Source: Streptomyces zinciresistens K42 (GTDB taxonomy: Bacteria; Actinomycetota; Actinomycetes; Streptomycetales; Streptomycetaceae). Taken from it: a DNA stretch of 64,000 nucleotides. The first letter of the stretch is position 1. Every line of letters starts with the position of its first letter. Below, one piece after another: positions 25,746-33,991 of the stretch. A program made the translations under genes and the position numbers. The notes under the pieces are model-generated. The model was not told the origin of the DNA and did not search any database. It saw nothing but the letters and a program-made list of their open reading frames with translations. The DNA is taken from assembly GCF_000225525.1 (NCBI RefSeq), contig NZ_AGBF01000004.1, forward strand, positions 62,001-126,000, given 5' to 3'.

Positions 25746-26686
25746 GCGGCGCCTCCTGTCGACCCCGAGCGGTTGGAGAGCGACAGCACGTTCGCCCTGA
25801 TCTTCTGGAACGGGGTGGCCGGCAGCGAGCGGCTCGAACCGCGCGCGTAGTAGCGCTCCAGGTAGTACTGGCCGACGCTGAAGACCGAGGTCAGCAGCAG
25901 GTACCAGGCCGCCGCCAGGAACAGCATCTCGGCGGGGGCGCCGGAGGTCTGGCCGATGTCCTGGGCCGCGCGCAGCAGCTCGGGGTACTGGACTACCGAG
26001 ACCAGCGAGGTCGTCTTCAGCATGTTGATGACCTCGTTGCCCGTGGGCGGCACGATCACGCGCATCGCCTGCGGGATCACGATCCGGCGCAGCGTCTTCA
26101 CATGGCTCATGCCGAGCGCGTGCGAGGCCTCGGTCTGGCCCTCGTCGACCGCGAGCAGACCGGCACGGCAGATCTCCGCCATGTACGCGGCCTCGTTGAG
26201 GCCGAGGCCCAGCAGCGCCGTCAGGAACGGGGTCATGAAGTCCGACCACTCGTTCTTGTAGAACGGCCCGAGGTTGATGAACTCGAAGACCAGGCCCAGG
26301 TTGAACCAGACGATGAGCTGGACCAGGACCGGGGTGCCGCGGAAGAACCAGATGTAGAACCACGCGATCGACGAGGTCACCGGGTTCTTCGACAGGCGCA
26401 TCACGGCGAGCAGGACACCGCCGACGATGCCGATCGCCATGGAAAGGACGGTCAGCAGGAGTGTCTTGCCGACGCCGTTCAGGATGCGGTCGTCGAAGAA
26501 GTAGTCCGGGATCGCGCCCCAGTTGATCTTGCCCTGGGAGAACGCGTACACGACGGCGCCCAGCAGGGCGACCGCCACGACGGCGGTGACGTACCGCCCG
26601 TAGTGACGGACCGGAATCGCCTTGATCGCCTCCGGGCCGGCCGGCGGGGTGTCCGCCGGCCCGTCCGTCTTGTCGATGTCAGTCAC
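25742..26686 (-). CDS. Polar amino acid ABC transporter permease
   Basis: A 314-aa HisMQ-type permease. Residues 1-30 are a charged cytoplasmic tail; a first helix lies at about 32-48 and five further helices follow. The EAA loop is seen as [29 protein letters not shown] single permease gene means a homodimeric channel, as in several Streptomyces amino acid importers. Start GTG with AAAGG upstream; 35 bp after the binding protein gene. Confidence 0.92.
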
Positions 26687-26721
26687 AGGTGTTGCCTTTC
26701 AGTGCCCGCTGTCAGCCGCGG

Positions 26722-27678
26722 TCACTTGCCGCCGTTGACGGCGGCTTCCTTCACCGCGCCGTCCTCGACGCCCCACTTCTTGATGACCTTGTCGTACTCG
26801 CCGTTCGCGATGATCGCGTCCAGCGCGGCCTTCAGGGCGTCCCGCAGCTGGGTGTTGCTCTTGGCGACCGCGATGCCGTACGGGGCGGCCTCGACCTGGT
26901 CGCCGACCAGCTGGAAGTCGTTGCCGCCGCCGGAGGTCTTCACGGCGTACGCGGCGACGGGGAAGTCGGAGGAGCCGGCCGCGGCGCCGCCCGCGCGCAG
27001 GCGGGTCTGGGCCTGCTGGTCGTTGTCGAAGGACTCGATGGCGATGGTCTTGCCACCGGTGCACTTCTTGGCCTCGGCCTTGGCCAGGTCCTCGGAGACC
27101 GTGCCGCGCTGCACGACGATCTTCTTGCCGCACAGGTCCGACCAGGTCTTGATGTCGGTGTTCTTGCCCTTCTGGGTGTAGATCGAGACACCGGCCGTGA
27201 AGTAGTCGACGAAGTCGACGCCCTCGCCGACCTTCTTGCCGGTGTCGGCGTCGATGCCGTCCTGGCGGTCCTTGGTGTCCGTCATCGCCGACATGGCGAT
27301 GTCGTAGCGCTTGGAGCGCAGACCCGTGATGAGGCTGTCGAAGGTGCCGTTCTCGAACTGGAACGTCACACCGAGCTGCTTGCCCATGGCGGCGGCGAGG
27401 TCGGGGTCGATGCCGACCGTCTTGCCGGAGCCGTCCTTGAACTCGACCGGCGCGTAGGCGATGTCCGAGCCGACCTTGATGACGCCCTTGTCGCGGATCG
27501 CCTGCGGCAGCTTGTCGGCCAGCGGCGCCGCGCTCTTGGAGCCGCTGCTCTGCGAGCCGCTGTCGTCGGTCTGGTCACCGCAGCCGGTGAGGATCAGGGC
27601 GCCTGCGACCGCGATCGAGCCGACCGCTGCGAACCGGGAACGAACGGCGGCCGTACGACGGGTGGAGCTTGCGGTCAT
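26722..27678 (-). CDS. Amino acid ABC transporter substrate-binding lipoprotein
   Basis: A 318-aa extracytoplasmic solute-binding protein of the SBP_bac_3 family. The signal peptide ends in the lipobox LTGC (Cys33), followed by a Ser/Gln-rich linker. The ligand domain starts near residue 60 (IRDKGVIKVGSDIAYAPVEF), including GIDPDLAAAMGKQLGV and a MTDTKDRQ segment. The ATG at 27678 with GGAGG upstream is preferred over the longer open frame. First gene of the operon; a 650-bp spacer with its promoter lies upstream. Confidence 0.92.
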   Translation of the reverse strand: MTASSTRRTAAVRSRFAAVGSIAVAGALILTGCGDQTDDSGSQSSGSKSAAPLADKLPQAIRDKGVIKVGSDIAYAPVEFKDGSGKTVGIDPDLAAAMGKQLGVTFQFENGTFDSLITGLRSKRYDIAMSAMTDTKDRQDGIDADTGKKVGEGVDFVDYFTAGVSIYTQKGKNTDIKTWSDLCGKKIVVQRGTVSEDLAKAEAKKCTGGKTIAIESFDNDQQAQTRLRAGGAAAGSSDFPVAAYAVKTSGGGNDFQLVGDQVEAAPYGIAVAKSNTQLRDALKAALDAIIANGEYDKVIKKWGVEDGAVKEAAVNGGK

Positions 27679-28331
27679 GGTGGGTTCCTCCGGCGGATGG
27701 GTGGAGTTGCCGATGGGGCGTGCAGCCGCCGAGGAGTTCGGCGCTGCCGTGGTCGTCGTGCACACACGTCTTCGAGTGTCGCGACCTCGTGTGATTACGG
27801 CATCTTGCCATTCGGACTCGGCCGTTCAGGGCGCCCGCCATGTCAAAATCGGATAACGGGTGATCCCCGAACCGCCGCAGGTCGGTACATCCTGACCGCA
27901 CCTCTTGCGGGAATCTGTCCTTCCGGCCGGAAGATCTTCGGTTTGCCGTGAAAAGCGGACCACGGGTGTGGTGACTCTGTCGACTTCTGGGTCTTTCCCT
28001 GTATACGACATTTATTGTCCGCTTATCCACCCATGATTCGCGCGCGGGCCGTCATCGGCTCGTGTCCGATTCGTGTCGTCGCGGCGAGTGGTTTTCCTTC
28101 CCGCCATGTGATCTTGCACGTACTGGACTCGTCGTCGGCGCGGTCCGTCCGGTAAGAAGGTTCTTTACACCCCTCATCCGGGGCCCAGGGCGCGTGTGCG
28201 GCGCGCTCGTCGCGTATGGGCCGTACGTCGTACGTCGTACGTATCAACGATCAGGGCCATGCGCGTCCCCGCCCACTTCTCACCAGGAGTGGTCCCACCC
28301 TCGAACCAGAACACCTAAGGGGTCAGACAAA
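27679..28331. promoter_or_regulatory. Divergent promoter region of ABC operon and malic enzyme
   Basis: A 653-bp spacer of clearly lower GC than the genes. No coding sequence is supported. An exact TTGACA hexamer reads on the minus strand at 27846-27841 without a good -10. CGTACGT is repeated three times in tandem around 28222-28243 (TACGTCGTACGTCGTACGTA), about 100 bp upstream of the malic enzyme start. Confidence 0.5.
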
Positions 28332-29552
28332 GTGGCAGCGGAGATCGTCAATCCTCGCAGCGGGAGCAATACCGACCAGGACGGGGCCGAGCCCCTCGAT
28401 TCCTTCGATCCGGCTTTCGCGCTCCACCGCGGCGGCAAGATGGCGGTGCAGGCCACCGTGCCGATCCGCGACAGGGACGACCTGTCCCTGGCGTACACGC
28501 CCGGGGTCGCGAAAGTGTGCAGCGCGATCGCCGAGCAGCCGGATCTCGTCAACGACTACACGTGGAAGTCGTCCGTGGTCGCCGTCGTCACCGACGGTAC
28601 GGCCGTGCTGGGCCTCGGCGACATCGGGCCCGAAGCCTCCCTCCCGGTGATGGAGGGCAAGGCGATCCTCTTCAAGCAGTTCGGCGGCGTCGACGCGGTG
28701 CCGATCGCGCTCGCCTGCACCGGGGTCGACGAGATCGTCGAGACCGTGGTGCGCCTCGCCCCCTCCTTCGGCGGCGTGAACCTGGAGGACATCTCGGCGC
28801 CCCGGTGCTTCGAGATCGAGCGCAAGCTCCAGGAGCGCCTGGACATCCCGGTCTTCCACGACGACCAGCACGGCACGGCCGTCGTGACGCTGGCGGCGCT
28901 GCGCAACGCGGCCCGGCTGACCGGCAAGGGCCTCGCCGATCTGCGGGCCGTCATCTCCGGTGCCGGGGCGGCGGGGGTCGCCATCGCCAAGATGCTGGTC
29001 GAGGCCGGTATCGGCGATGTCGCGGTCGCCGACCGCAAGGGCGTCGTGTCCGCCGACCGCGCCGACCTGACGGCGGTGAAGCGGGAGCTGGCCGGGTTCA
29101 CCAACAAGGCCGGCCTCACCGGCACGCTGGAGTCGGCGCTGGCCGGCGCGGACGTCTTCATCGGCGTCTCCGGCGGGACCGTGCCGGAGGCGGCCGTCGC
29201 CTCGATGGCCGAGGGCGCGTTCGTGTTCGCCATGGCCAACCCGAACCCCGAGGTCCACCCGGAGGTCGCCCACAAGTACGCGGCGGTCGTCGCCACCGGG
29301 CGCTCGGACTTCCCCAACCAGATCAACAACGTGCTGGCCTTCCCCGGGATCTTCGCCGGCGCGCTCCAGGTGCGGGCCTCGCGGATCACCGAGGGCATGA
29401 AGATCGCCGCGGCCGAGGCGCTGGCCGGCGTCGTCGGCGACGACCTCGCCGCCGACTACGTGATCCCCTCGCCGTTCGACGAGCGCGTCGCCCCGGCCGT
29501 CACCGCGGCCGTCGCCGCGGCCGCCCGCGCGGAGGGCGTCGCCCGCCGATGA
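28332..29552 (+). CDS. NAD(P)-dependent malic enzyme
   Basis: A 406-aa malate oxidoreductase (decarboxylating) that makes pyruvate, CO2 and NAD(P)H. The catalytic Tyr/Lys region appears as LAYTPGVAKVC and VMEGKAILFKQFGGVDAVPI, the metal site as FHDDQHGTAVVTLAAL, and the Rossmann loop as GAGAAGVAIAKMLVEAG. The short form lacks a phosphotransacetylase domain. The GTG at 28332 follows AAGGGG, and the next residues (AAEIVNPRSG) match the typical start. It supplies NADPH for lipid or polyketide synthesis. A T-tailed terminator follows. Confidence 0.93.
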   Translation: MAAEIVNPRSGSNTDQDGAEPLDSFDPAFALHRGGKMAVQATVPIRDRDDLSLAYTPGVAKVCSAIAEQPDLVNDYTWKSSVVAVVTDGTAVLGLGDIGPEASLPVMEGKAILFKQFGGVDAVPIALACTGVDEIVETVVRLAPSFGGVNLEDISAPRCFEIERKLQERLDIPVFHDDQHGTAVVTLAALRNAARLTGKGLADLRAVISGAGAAGVAIAKMLVEAGIGDVAVADRKGVVSADRADLTAVKRELAGFTNKAGLTGTLESALAGADVFIGVSGGTVPEAAVASMAEGAFVFAMANPNPEVHPEVAHKYAAVVATGRSDFPNQINNVLAFPGIFAGALQVRASRITEGMKIAAAEALAGVVGDDLAADYVIPSPFDERVAPAVTAAVAAAARAEGVARR

Positions 29553-29570
29553 GCTGAGCACGGCCGACCG

Positions 29571-29605
29571 GACGACCCCGCCCACCCGGGCGGGGTCGTC
29601 TTTTT
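29571..29605 (+). terminator. Rho-independent terminator of malic enzyme gene
   Basis: GACGACCCCGCCC (29571-29583) pairs with GGGCGGGGTCGTC (29588-29600) and is followed by TTTTT. It starts 19 bp after the stop and is the clearest classical terminator in the window. Confidence 0.92.
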
Positions 29606-29799
29606 GCCCGGGGGATCGGCCGTACGGGTGGAGCGGGGGCGGCGCCGGGGCGGGCGGTGCGCGGTGCGGGGCGCCGGGCGGGTCGGCCGGGGCGGGGGCG
29701 GGTGTCGCGCCAGACCGACGCCGGGGGCGTTGACAAGAGGGCGTGTGTCACAGGGAAGCGTGGTTCCGCCCACCGGCGGCGGAGCCTATCGTCAAGGTC

Positions 29800-30762
29800 A
29801 TGTTCGCCGTCTACGCCGCCCGAATCGACCGCGACCAGCCGCTCTCCGGACTGGAGTCGGGGGAGCGCCCGGCCCCCGGGGCCCGCCCCGGCTGGAGCAC
29901 GATCGACGTCAGGGCCGCTTCCCTCAACCACCATGACCTCTGGTCCCTGCGGGGCGTCGGCCTCCCCGAGGACCGGCTGCCGATGATCCTCGGCTGCGAC
30001 GCCGCGGGCGTCGACGCGGACGGCAACGAGGTCGTCCTGCACTCCGTGATCGGGCAGAGCGGCCACGGGGTGGGTCCCCGCGAGCCCCGCTCCATCCTCA
30101 CCGAGCGCTACCAGGGGACCTTCGCCGAGCGGGTCGCCGTGCCGACGTGGAACGTCCTGCCCAAGCCCAGGGAACTCTCCTTCGCCGAGGCGGCCTGTCT
30201 GCCGACCGCCTGGCTGACGGCGTACCGGATGCTCTTCACCAACGCGGGCGTACGGCCCGGCGACTCGGTCCTCGTGCAGGGCGCGGGCGGCGGGGTCGCC
30301 ACGGCCGCCATCGTCCTCGCCACGGCCGCCGGGCTGCGGGTCTTCGCCACCAGCCGCGACGAGGCCAAGCGCAGGCGGGCCCTGGAACTGGGCGCGGTGG
30401 AGGCCGTGGAGCCGGGCGCCCGGCTGCCGCAGCGCGTGGACGCCGTGATCGAGACGGTGGGCGCCGCCACCTGGTCCCACTCGGTGAAGTCGCTGAAGCC
30501 GGGCGGCACCCTGGTCATCTCGGGCGCCACCAGCGGCGACCGGCCCTCGCACGCCGAGCTGACCCGCGTCTTCTTCCTGGAGCTGAGGATCGTCGGGTCC
30601 ACGATGGGCACCAAGGACGAACTGGAGGACCTGCTGTCCTTCTGCGCCGCCACCGGGGTGCGGCCCGTGATCGACGAGGTGCTGCCGATGGACCGGGCCC
30701 GGGAGGGCTTCGAACGGATGGCGTCGGGTGAGCAGTTCGGAAAGATCGTGCTGACCCTCTGA
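29800..30762 (+). CDS. Zinc-binding-dehydrogenase / quinone oxidoreductase family protein
   Basis: A 320-aa medium-chain dehydrogenase/reductase. The N-terminal GroES-like domain contains SLNHHDLWSLRG and LGCDAAGVDADGNEV; the Rossmann domain shows GDSVLVQGAGGGVATAAIVLATAAGLRVFATSRDEAKRRRA. Structural-zinc cysteines are absent, pointing to a quinone-oxidoreductase-like NADPH enzyme. The ATG at 29800 is chosen because conserved sequence begins MFAVYAARIDRDQPL; the open frame extends further upstream without support. Substrate unknown. Confidence 0.88.
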   Translation: MFAVYAARIDRDQPLSGLESGERPAPGARPGWSTIDVRAASLNHHDLWSLRGVGLPEDRLPMILGCDAAGVDADGNEVVLHSVIGQSGHGVGPREPRSILTERYQGTFAERVAVPTWNVLPKPRELSFAEAACLPTAWLTAYRMLFTNAGVRPGDSVLVQGAGGGVATAAIVLATAAGLRVFATSRDEAKRRRALELGAVEAVEPGARLPQRVDAVIETVGAATWSHSVKSLKPGGTLVISGATSGDRPSHAELTRVFFLELRIVGSTMGTKDELEDLLSFCAATGVRPVIDEVLPMDRAREGFERMASGEQFGKIVLTL

Positions 30763-30797
30763 GCGTCCGACGGCCTCAGCGGCCGCGCGGACGCGGT

Positions 30798-30838
30798 ACG
30801 GCGGCGGGTCCGGGGCATGGCTCCGGGCCCGCCGCCGT
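30798..30838 (+). terminator. Terminator hairpin after the dehydrogenase gene
   Basis: ACGGCGGCGGG (30798-30808) pairs with CCCGCCGCCGT (30828-30838), with CCGG pairing extending the stem. It starts 35 bp after the stop codon. Confidence 0.7.
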
Positions 30839-30874
30839 GCTGCCCGGCCCCGTGCGGACAGGCGTCAATGAGGG

Positions 30875-30908
30875 TTGACGCCGCCCTGTCTGTCAACTTA
30901 AGTTGACA
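30875..30908 (+). promoter_or_regulatory. Leaderless promoter with an 18-bp palindromic operator
   Basis: TTGACG (30875-30880) and TTAAGT (30898-30903) are separated by 17 bp, placing the transcription start at or next to the ATG at 30911. A perfect palindrome TGTCAACTTAAGTTGACA (30891-30908) covers the -10 region, so a bound protein would block initiation. No ribosome site precedes the ATG, consistent with a leaderless mRNA. Confidence 0.65.
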
Positions 30909-30910
30909 TC

Positions 30911-31120
30911 ATGACCGAGGCAACGGATCTCGCCGAGCGGGCGGGCGATCGCGATCCACGGGTGGGCCTGCGGGCCGTCGCCGCACTGCGCCGACTGCTG
31001 GAGCAGTTGGAGGCGGTGCAGGTGCGCAGTGCGCGTCATCAGGGCTGGTCGTGGCAGGAGATCGCCGCCGAACTCGGGGTCAGCAGGCAGGCAGTGCACA
31101 AGAAGCACGGGAGGCGTTGA
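30911..31120 (+). CDS. Small helix-turn-helix protein
   Basis: A 69-aa DNA-binding protein whose C-terminal half is a clear helix-turn-helix (GWSWQEIAAELGVSRQAVHKKHGRR); the first half is an amphipathic helix (LRAVAALRRLLEQLEAVQVRSARH). The ATG lies 2 bp after a perfect palindrome and has no ribosome site. Its stop overlaps the next start by one base (TGATG). Such HTH + Clp-N pairs recur in actinobacteria; it likely represses its own operon through the palindrome. Confidence 0.85.
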   Translation: MTEATDLAERAGDRDPRVGLRAVAALRRLLEQLEAVQVRSARHQGWSWQEIAAELGVSRQAVHKKHGRR

Positions 31121-31686
31121 TGTTCGAGCGGTTCACCAAGGACGCACGCGCGGTCGTGACGGGCGCGGTGGAGCACGCCGAGAAGGGCGGCGCGCGCACG
31201 ATCGACCCGGAGCATCTGCTGCTGTCCCTCATCGACCGGGAGGACGGCAGGGCGTCGTCCGCGCTGGCCGCGCTCGCGGACCGGCGGCGGCTGGACTCCG
31301 TGCGTGAGGCGCTGGTCGAGGCGCGGCGGCACGCGGGTCTGTCGCAGTCCGAGACCGAGGCGCTGGCCGGACTCGGGATCGACGTGGCCGAGGTCGTCGC
31401 CCGGGTCGAGGAGACGCACGGCGTCGGAGCGATGTCCGGGGACCGCGCACCCAAGGGAAGGCGGTCCGGGCACCGCCCCTTGGACCAGGGCACCAAGGAC
31501 GTCCTGGAACGATCCTTGCGGATCGCCGTCGCCCGCAAAGACCGGCACATCGGTGACGAGCACATCCTGCTCGCCCTGACCGCGCGCCCCGGCGTGCCCG
31601 CCGAGGTGCTGGCCGATCACGGGGTGACCTATACGTCCGTCACCCGGGCTCTGTACGGCGACGGCGAGAGCAAGAAAGCCGGCTGA
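31120..31686 (+). CDS. Clp N-terminal (Clp R) domain protein without AAA domains
   Basis: A 188-aa protein made of two Clp-N repeats, residues about 1-75 (MFERFTKDARAVVTGAVEHA ... ARTIDPEHLLLSLIDRE) and about 118-180 (LDQGTKDVLERSLRIAVARKDRHIGDEHILLALTARPG). The ATPase modules of ClpC are absent. It may bind substrates or ClpC/MecA-like partners and act as adaptor or antagonist, or sense unfolded protein for the HTH partner. Translation is coupled to the HTH gene by a TGATG overlap. Confidence 0.88.
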   Translation: MFERFTKDARAVVTGAVEHAEKGGARTIDPEHLLLSLIDREDGRASSALAALADRRRLDSVREALVEARRHAGLSQSETEALAGLGIDVAEVVARVEETHGVGAMSGDRAPKGRRSGHRPLDQGTKDVLERSLRIAVARKDRHIGDEHILLALTARPGVPAEVLADHGVTYTSVTRALYGDGESKKAG

Positions 31687-31815
31687 CCGGCCCGCCCGGA
31701 CCGCGCGGGTGGCGGGTGCCGGACGCAGACGGTGCGGCACCCGCGGCCGGCCCGCCCGGAGCGTGCGGGTGTCGGGTGTCGGGTGGCGGGTGCCGGACCC
31801 GGGCGGGGGAGGGGC
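31687..31815. repeat. Short repeat-rich spacer
   Basis: Two similar blocks beginning CCGGCCCGCCCGGA (31687 and about 31746) with internal GGGTGTCGGGTGTCGGGTGGC reiterations fill the gap between the convergent Clp-N and PadR genes. They can fold into GC-rich stems and may double as terminator. Confidence 0.45.
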
Positions 31816-32844
31816 TCAGGGCTTGGGTGCGTGCAGCAGCGCCCCGATGTGGGCGGCCGCCGTCGACAGATGGCGGCGGGCGTCGCGGAGCTGGTCGGCC
31901 GTCACCCCCTGGTCCCGCGCGGCGTCCCGGATGTCGTCGCGGAACCGGTCCAGGAGCCGGTCGAGGTCCCGGACCGGCTCGCCGGTCGGTGTCTCGTGCG
32001 CCCAGGACGGTTCGTAGGCGGCGGGGAAGTCCTCGGGCGTCTCGGAGAAGTCGGGTTGCCCGGACGCCGGTCCGCCGGTGCTCCGGCGGCCGAAGCCGAA
32101 GTCCCGGCCGTAGTCCTTGCCGAGGTCGCCGAACTCCTTGGCCAGCTCCGACAGTCCCTCCCGCACCCCGGTCGGCCAGTCGCCGCGGGCGAAGTGGTCC
32201 TGCACATGGTCCTGGACGCGGCGGGCGATGCGCTGCACCTCCTCCTGGGCCTGCGCACGGGCGTGGTCCTGGGCCTCCTTGGCCTGGCGCCGGGCGCGCT
32301 GGGCCTCGTCACGGGCGCGCCGGCTCTCGTCCTTGGCCCGCCGGGCCTGCTCCTTCCACTCCTGCTTGGCGCGGCGCATCTCCTCCTTGGCGGTCCGCCA
32401 CGCCTCACTGTCGGAGAAGTCCCCGAAGGGGGTCTCGGCCTTGGCGCCGGTGCCCTGGCGGGCCTCGGACGCCGCCGCGCGCATCTCGCGCCGCAGGTCT
32501 CCCGCCGCGCCGCGCACGTCGGCCTTGATCTCGGCGGCGAGTTCGGCCACCGACTCCCTGATCTCCAGCTCCAGGTCGGCCAGTTCACCGCTGCGGTCGG
32601 CCAGTTCGGCGCGGCCGGCGTCCGTGATGGCGTACACCTTGCGTCCGCCCTCGGTGGTGTGGGTGACCAGGCCCTCGGCCTCCAGCTTGGCCAGGCGCGG
32701 GTAGACGGTTCCCGCCGACGGCGCGTACAGCCCCTGGAAGCGCTCTTCGAGGAGGCGGATCACCTCGTAGCCGTGACGCGGGGCCTCGTCCAGCAGCTTC
32801 AGCAGATAGAGGCGGAGGCGGCCGTGTGCGAAGACGGGGGGCAT
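31816..32844 (-). CDS. PadR-family regulator with long coiled-coil extension
   Basis: A 342-aa regulator. Residues 5-80 are a PadR winged helix (LRLYLLKLLDEAPRHGYEVIRLLEERF, PSAGTVYPRLAKLEAEGLV, GGRKVYAITDAG). About 85-240 is a very charged Arg/Lys/Glu/Ala helix suited to coiled-coil formation, and about 300-342 a second helical part (DLDRLLDRFRDDIRDAARDQG). At 342 aa it is far longer than usual PadR proteins (about 110-180). It lies one base after the DUF4097 gene and is surely cotranscribed; two ATATCGCG boxes upstream of that gene are likely its operator. Confidence 0.88.
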   Translation of the reverse strand: MPPVFAHGRLRLYLLKLLDEAPRHGYEVIRLLEERFQGLYAPSAGTVYPRLAKLEAEGLVTHTTEGGRKVYAITDAGRAELADRSGELADLELEIRESVAELAAEIKADVRGAAGDLRREMRAAASEARQGTGAKAETPFGDFSDSEAWRTAKEEMRRAKQEWKEQARRAKDESRRARDEAQRARRQAKEAQDHARAQAQEEVQRIARRVQDHVQDHFARGDWPTGVREGLSELAKEFGDLGKDYGRDFGFGRRSTGGPASGQPDFSETPEDFPAAYEPSWAHETPTGEPVRDLDRLLDRFRDDIRDAARDQGVTADQLRDARRHLSTAAAHIGALLHAPKP

Positions 32845-32845
32845 G

Positions 32846-33820
32846 TCAGAGCACCTTCTTGTCGGTCGTGCCGTCGGCCGGGGACCCGCCTGTGCGGTGG
32901 TCCCGGCCGGAGGCGGAATTGTCCCCCGGGTCGTGTCCGGCGCCGCGCACCGGGTCGGTCGTCGCGTCACCGGCCGGGCCGGGTCCGCCTTCCTCCTTCT
33001 TCCACGGCTCCTCCTCGGCGGTCGGGCGGCGCAGCAGCGCGATCGAGCCGGAGACGGTGGTCGCCCGGAGTTTTCCGGTGCCCGCGCCCAGCCTGCCGGT
33101 GATCTTGTGCGCCCCCCACTGGCCGTGCACCCGCAGACCCTCGAAGGCGTTGGAGATCGTGCCGCTCGCGGTGTTCGCCTCGACCTCCGCGTCCGCCGGG
33201 GCGGGCAGGCGGATGGCGATCTCCCCGGAGACATTGGTGAGCCGGATGTCGGTCGGGCCGCCCGGATCGAGGTCGATGATCATCGAGCCGCTCACCGAGT
33301 CGGCCTTCACCGACGAGCCGGACGCCTCGACGACGGTGACATCCCCGGAGACGGAGTTGAAGCGCAGGTCGCCGGTGACGGCCTGGGCCTCCAGGCTCCC
33401 GGAGACCGTGTCCGCCCGCACCGGGCCGGACAGGCCGACGAGGGTGGTGTCGCCGGTGACGCCCTTGACGACGGTGGGCCCCTCGATCCCGGAGACGACC
33501 GCCCCCGCGCCCACCACGCCGACCTCGACCCGGGTGCCGGCGGGCACCGCGAGGGAGACCACCGCGCTGCGCCGCCAGCCTTTGCTGTCCAGCCACTTCA
33601 GGAAGCCCTTCCAGGGCAGGTCCTCGTACGCCACCGTCAGCGTGCCGTCCTCCAGGGTGACCTCCAGGGGAGGGCCCTCGATCTCGGACACCTCCAGCCG
33701 GGCGGAACCTTCGTCCGTGCCCACGACGTTCACCGTGCCGTTGACGATGCGCACATGGAGGCTGCGCACCGGCTCCTCGAACGTGAGCTTCTCGGGCTCT
33801 GCTACGGACCACTCGGGCAT
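32846..33820 (-). CDS. DUF4097 family beta-helix protein
   Basis: A 324-aa protein with repeated short beta-strand units rich in VSGS/VTGD (for example ADTVSGSLEAQAVTGDLRFNSVSGDVTVVEASG), the hallmark of DUF4097/DUF4098 right-handed beta-helices. The last 60 residues are disordered and charged. No signal peptide is seen. The start ATG follows CAGGAGG. It precedes padR in a two-gene operon; in other bacteria such pairs respond to envelope stress or antimicrobial peptides, which here is inference. Confidence 0.85.
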   Translation of the reverse strand: MPEWSVAEPEKLTFEEPVRSLHVRIVNGTVNVVGTDEGSARLEVSEIEGPPLEVTLEDGTLTVAYEDLPWKGFLKWLDSKGWRRSAVVSLAVPAGTRVEVGVVGAGAVVSGIEGPTVVKGVTGDTTLVGLSGPVRADTVSGSLEAQAVTGDLRFNSVSGDVTVVEASGSSVKADSVSGSMIIDLDPGGPTDIRLTNVSGEIAIRLPAPADAEVEANTASGTISNAFEGLRVHGQWGAHKITGRLGAGTGKLRATTVSGSIALLRRPTAEEEPWKKEEGGPGPAGDATTDPVRGAGHDPGDNSASGRDHRTGGSPADGTTDKKVL

Positions 33821-33892
33821 GGTGCGGACCTCCTGGGCGACCGGACGCGGCCGCGAGGGCCGGACCTGGAACACGACACGCCATATCGCGTC

Positions 33893-33916
33893 TTCCGCTA
33901 TTCACGATATATCGCG
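33893..33916. promoter_or_regulatory. Candidate PadR operator upstream of the DUF4097-padR operon
   Basis: Two ATATCGCG boxes at 33893-33900 and 33909-33916, the second inside the perfect palindrome CGATATATCG (33905-33914). They stand in an AT-rich patch 70-95 bp upstream of the DUF4097 start. Confidence 0.5.
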
Positions 33917-33991
33917 GACGGGGAAAGTCAAGGCACCCGTTCTGGTGATCACAAGGCACATGAACGGGATGAATCGGCCTAGCGTGGTGGT

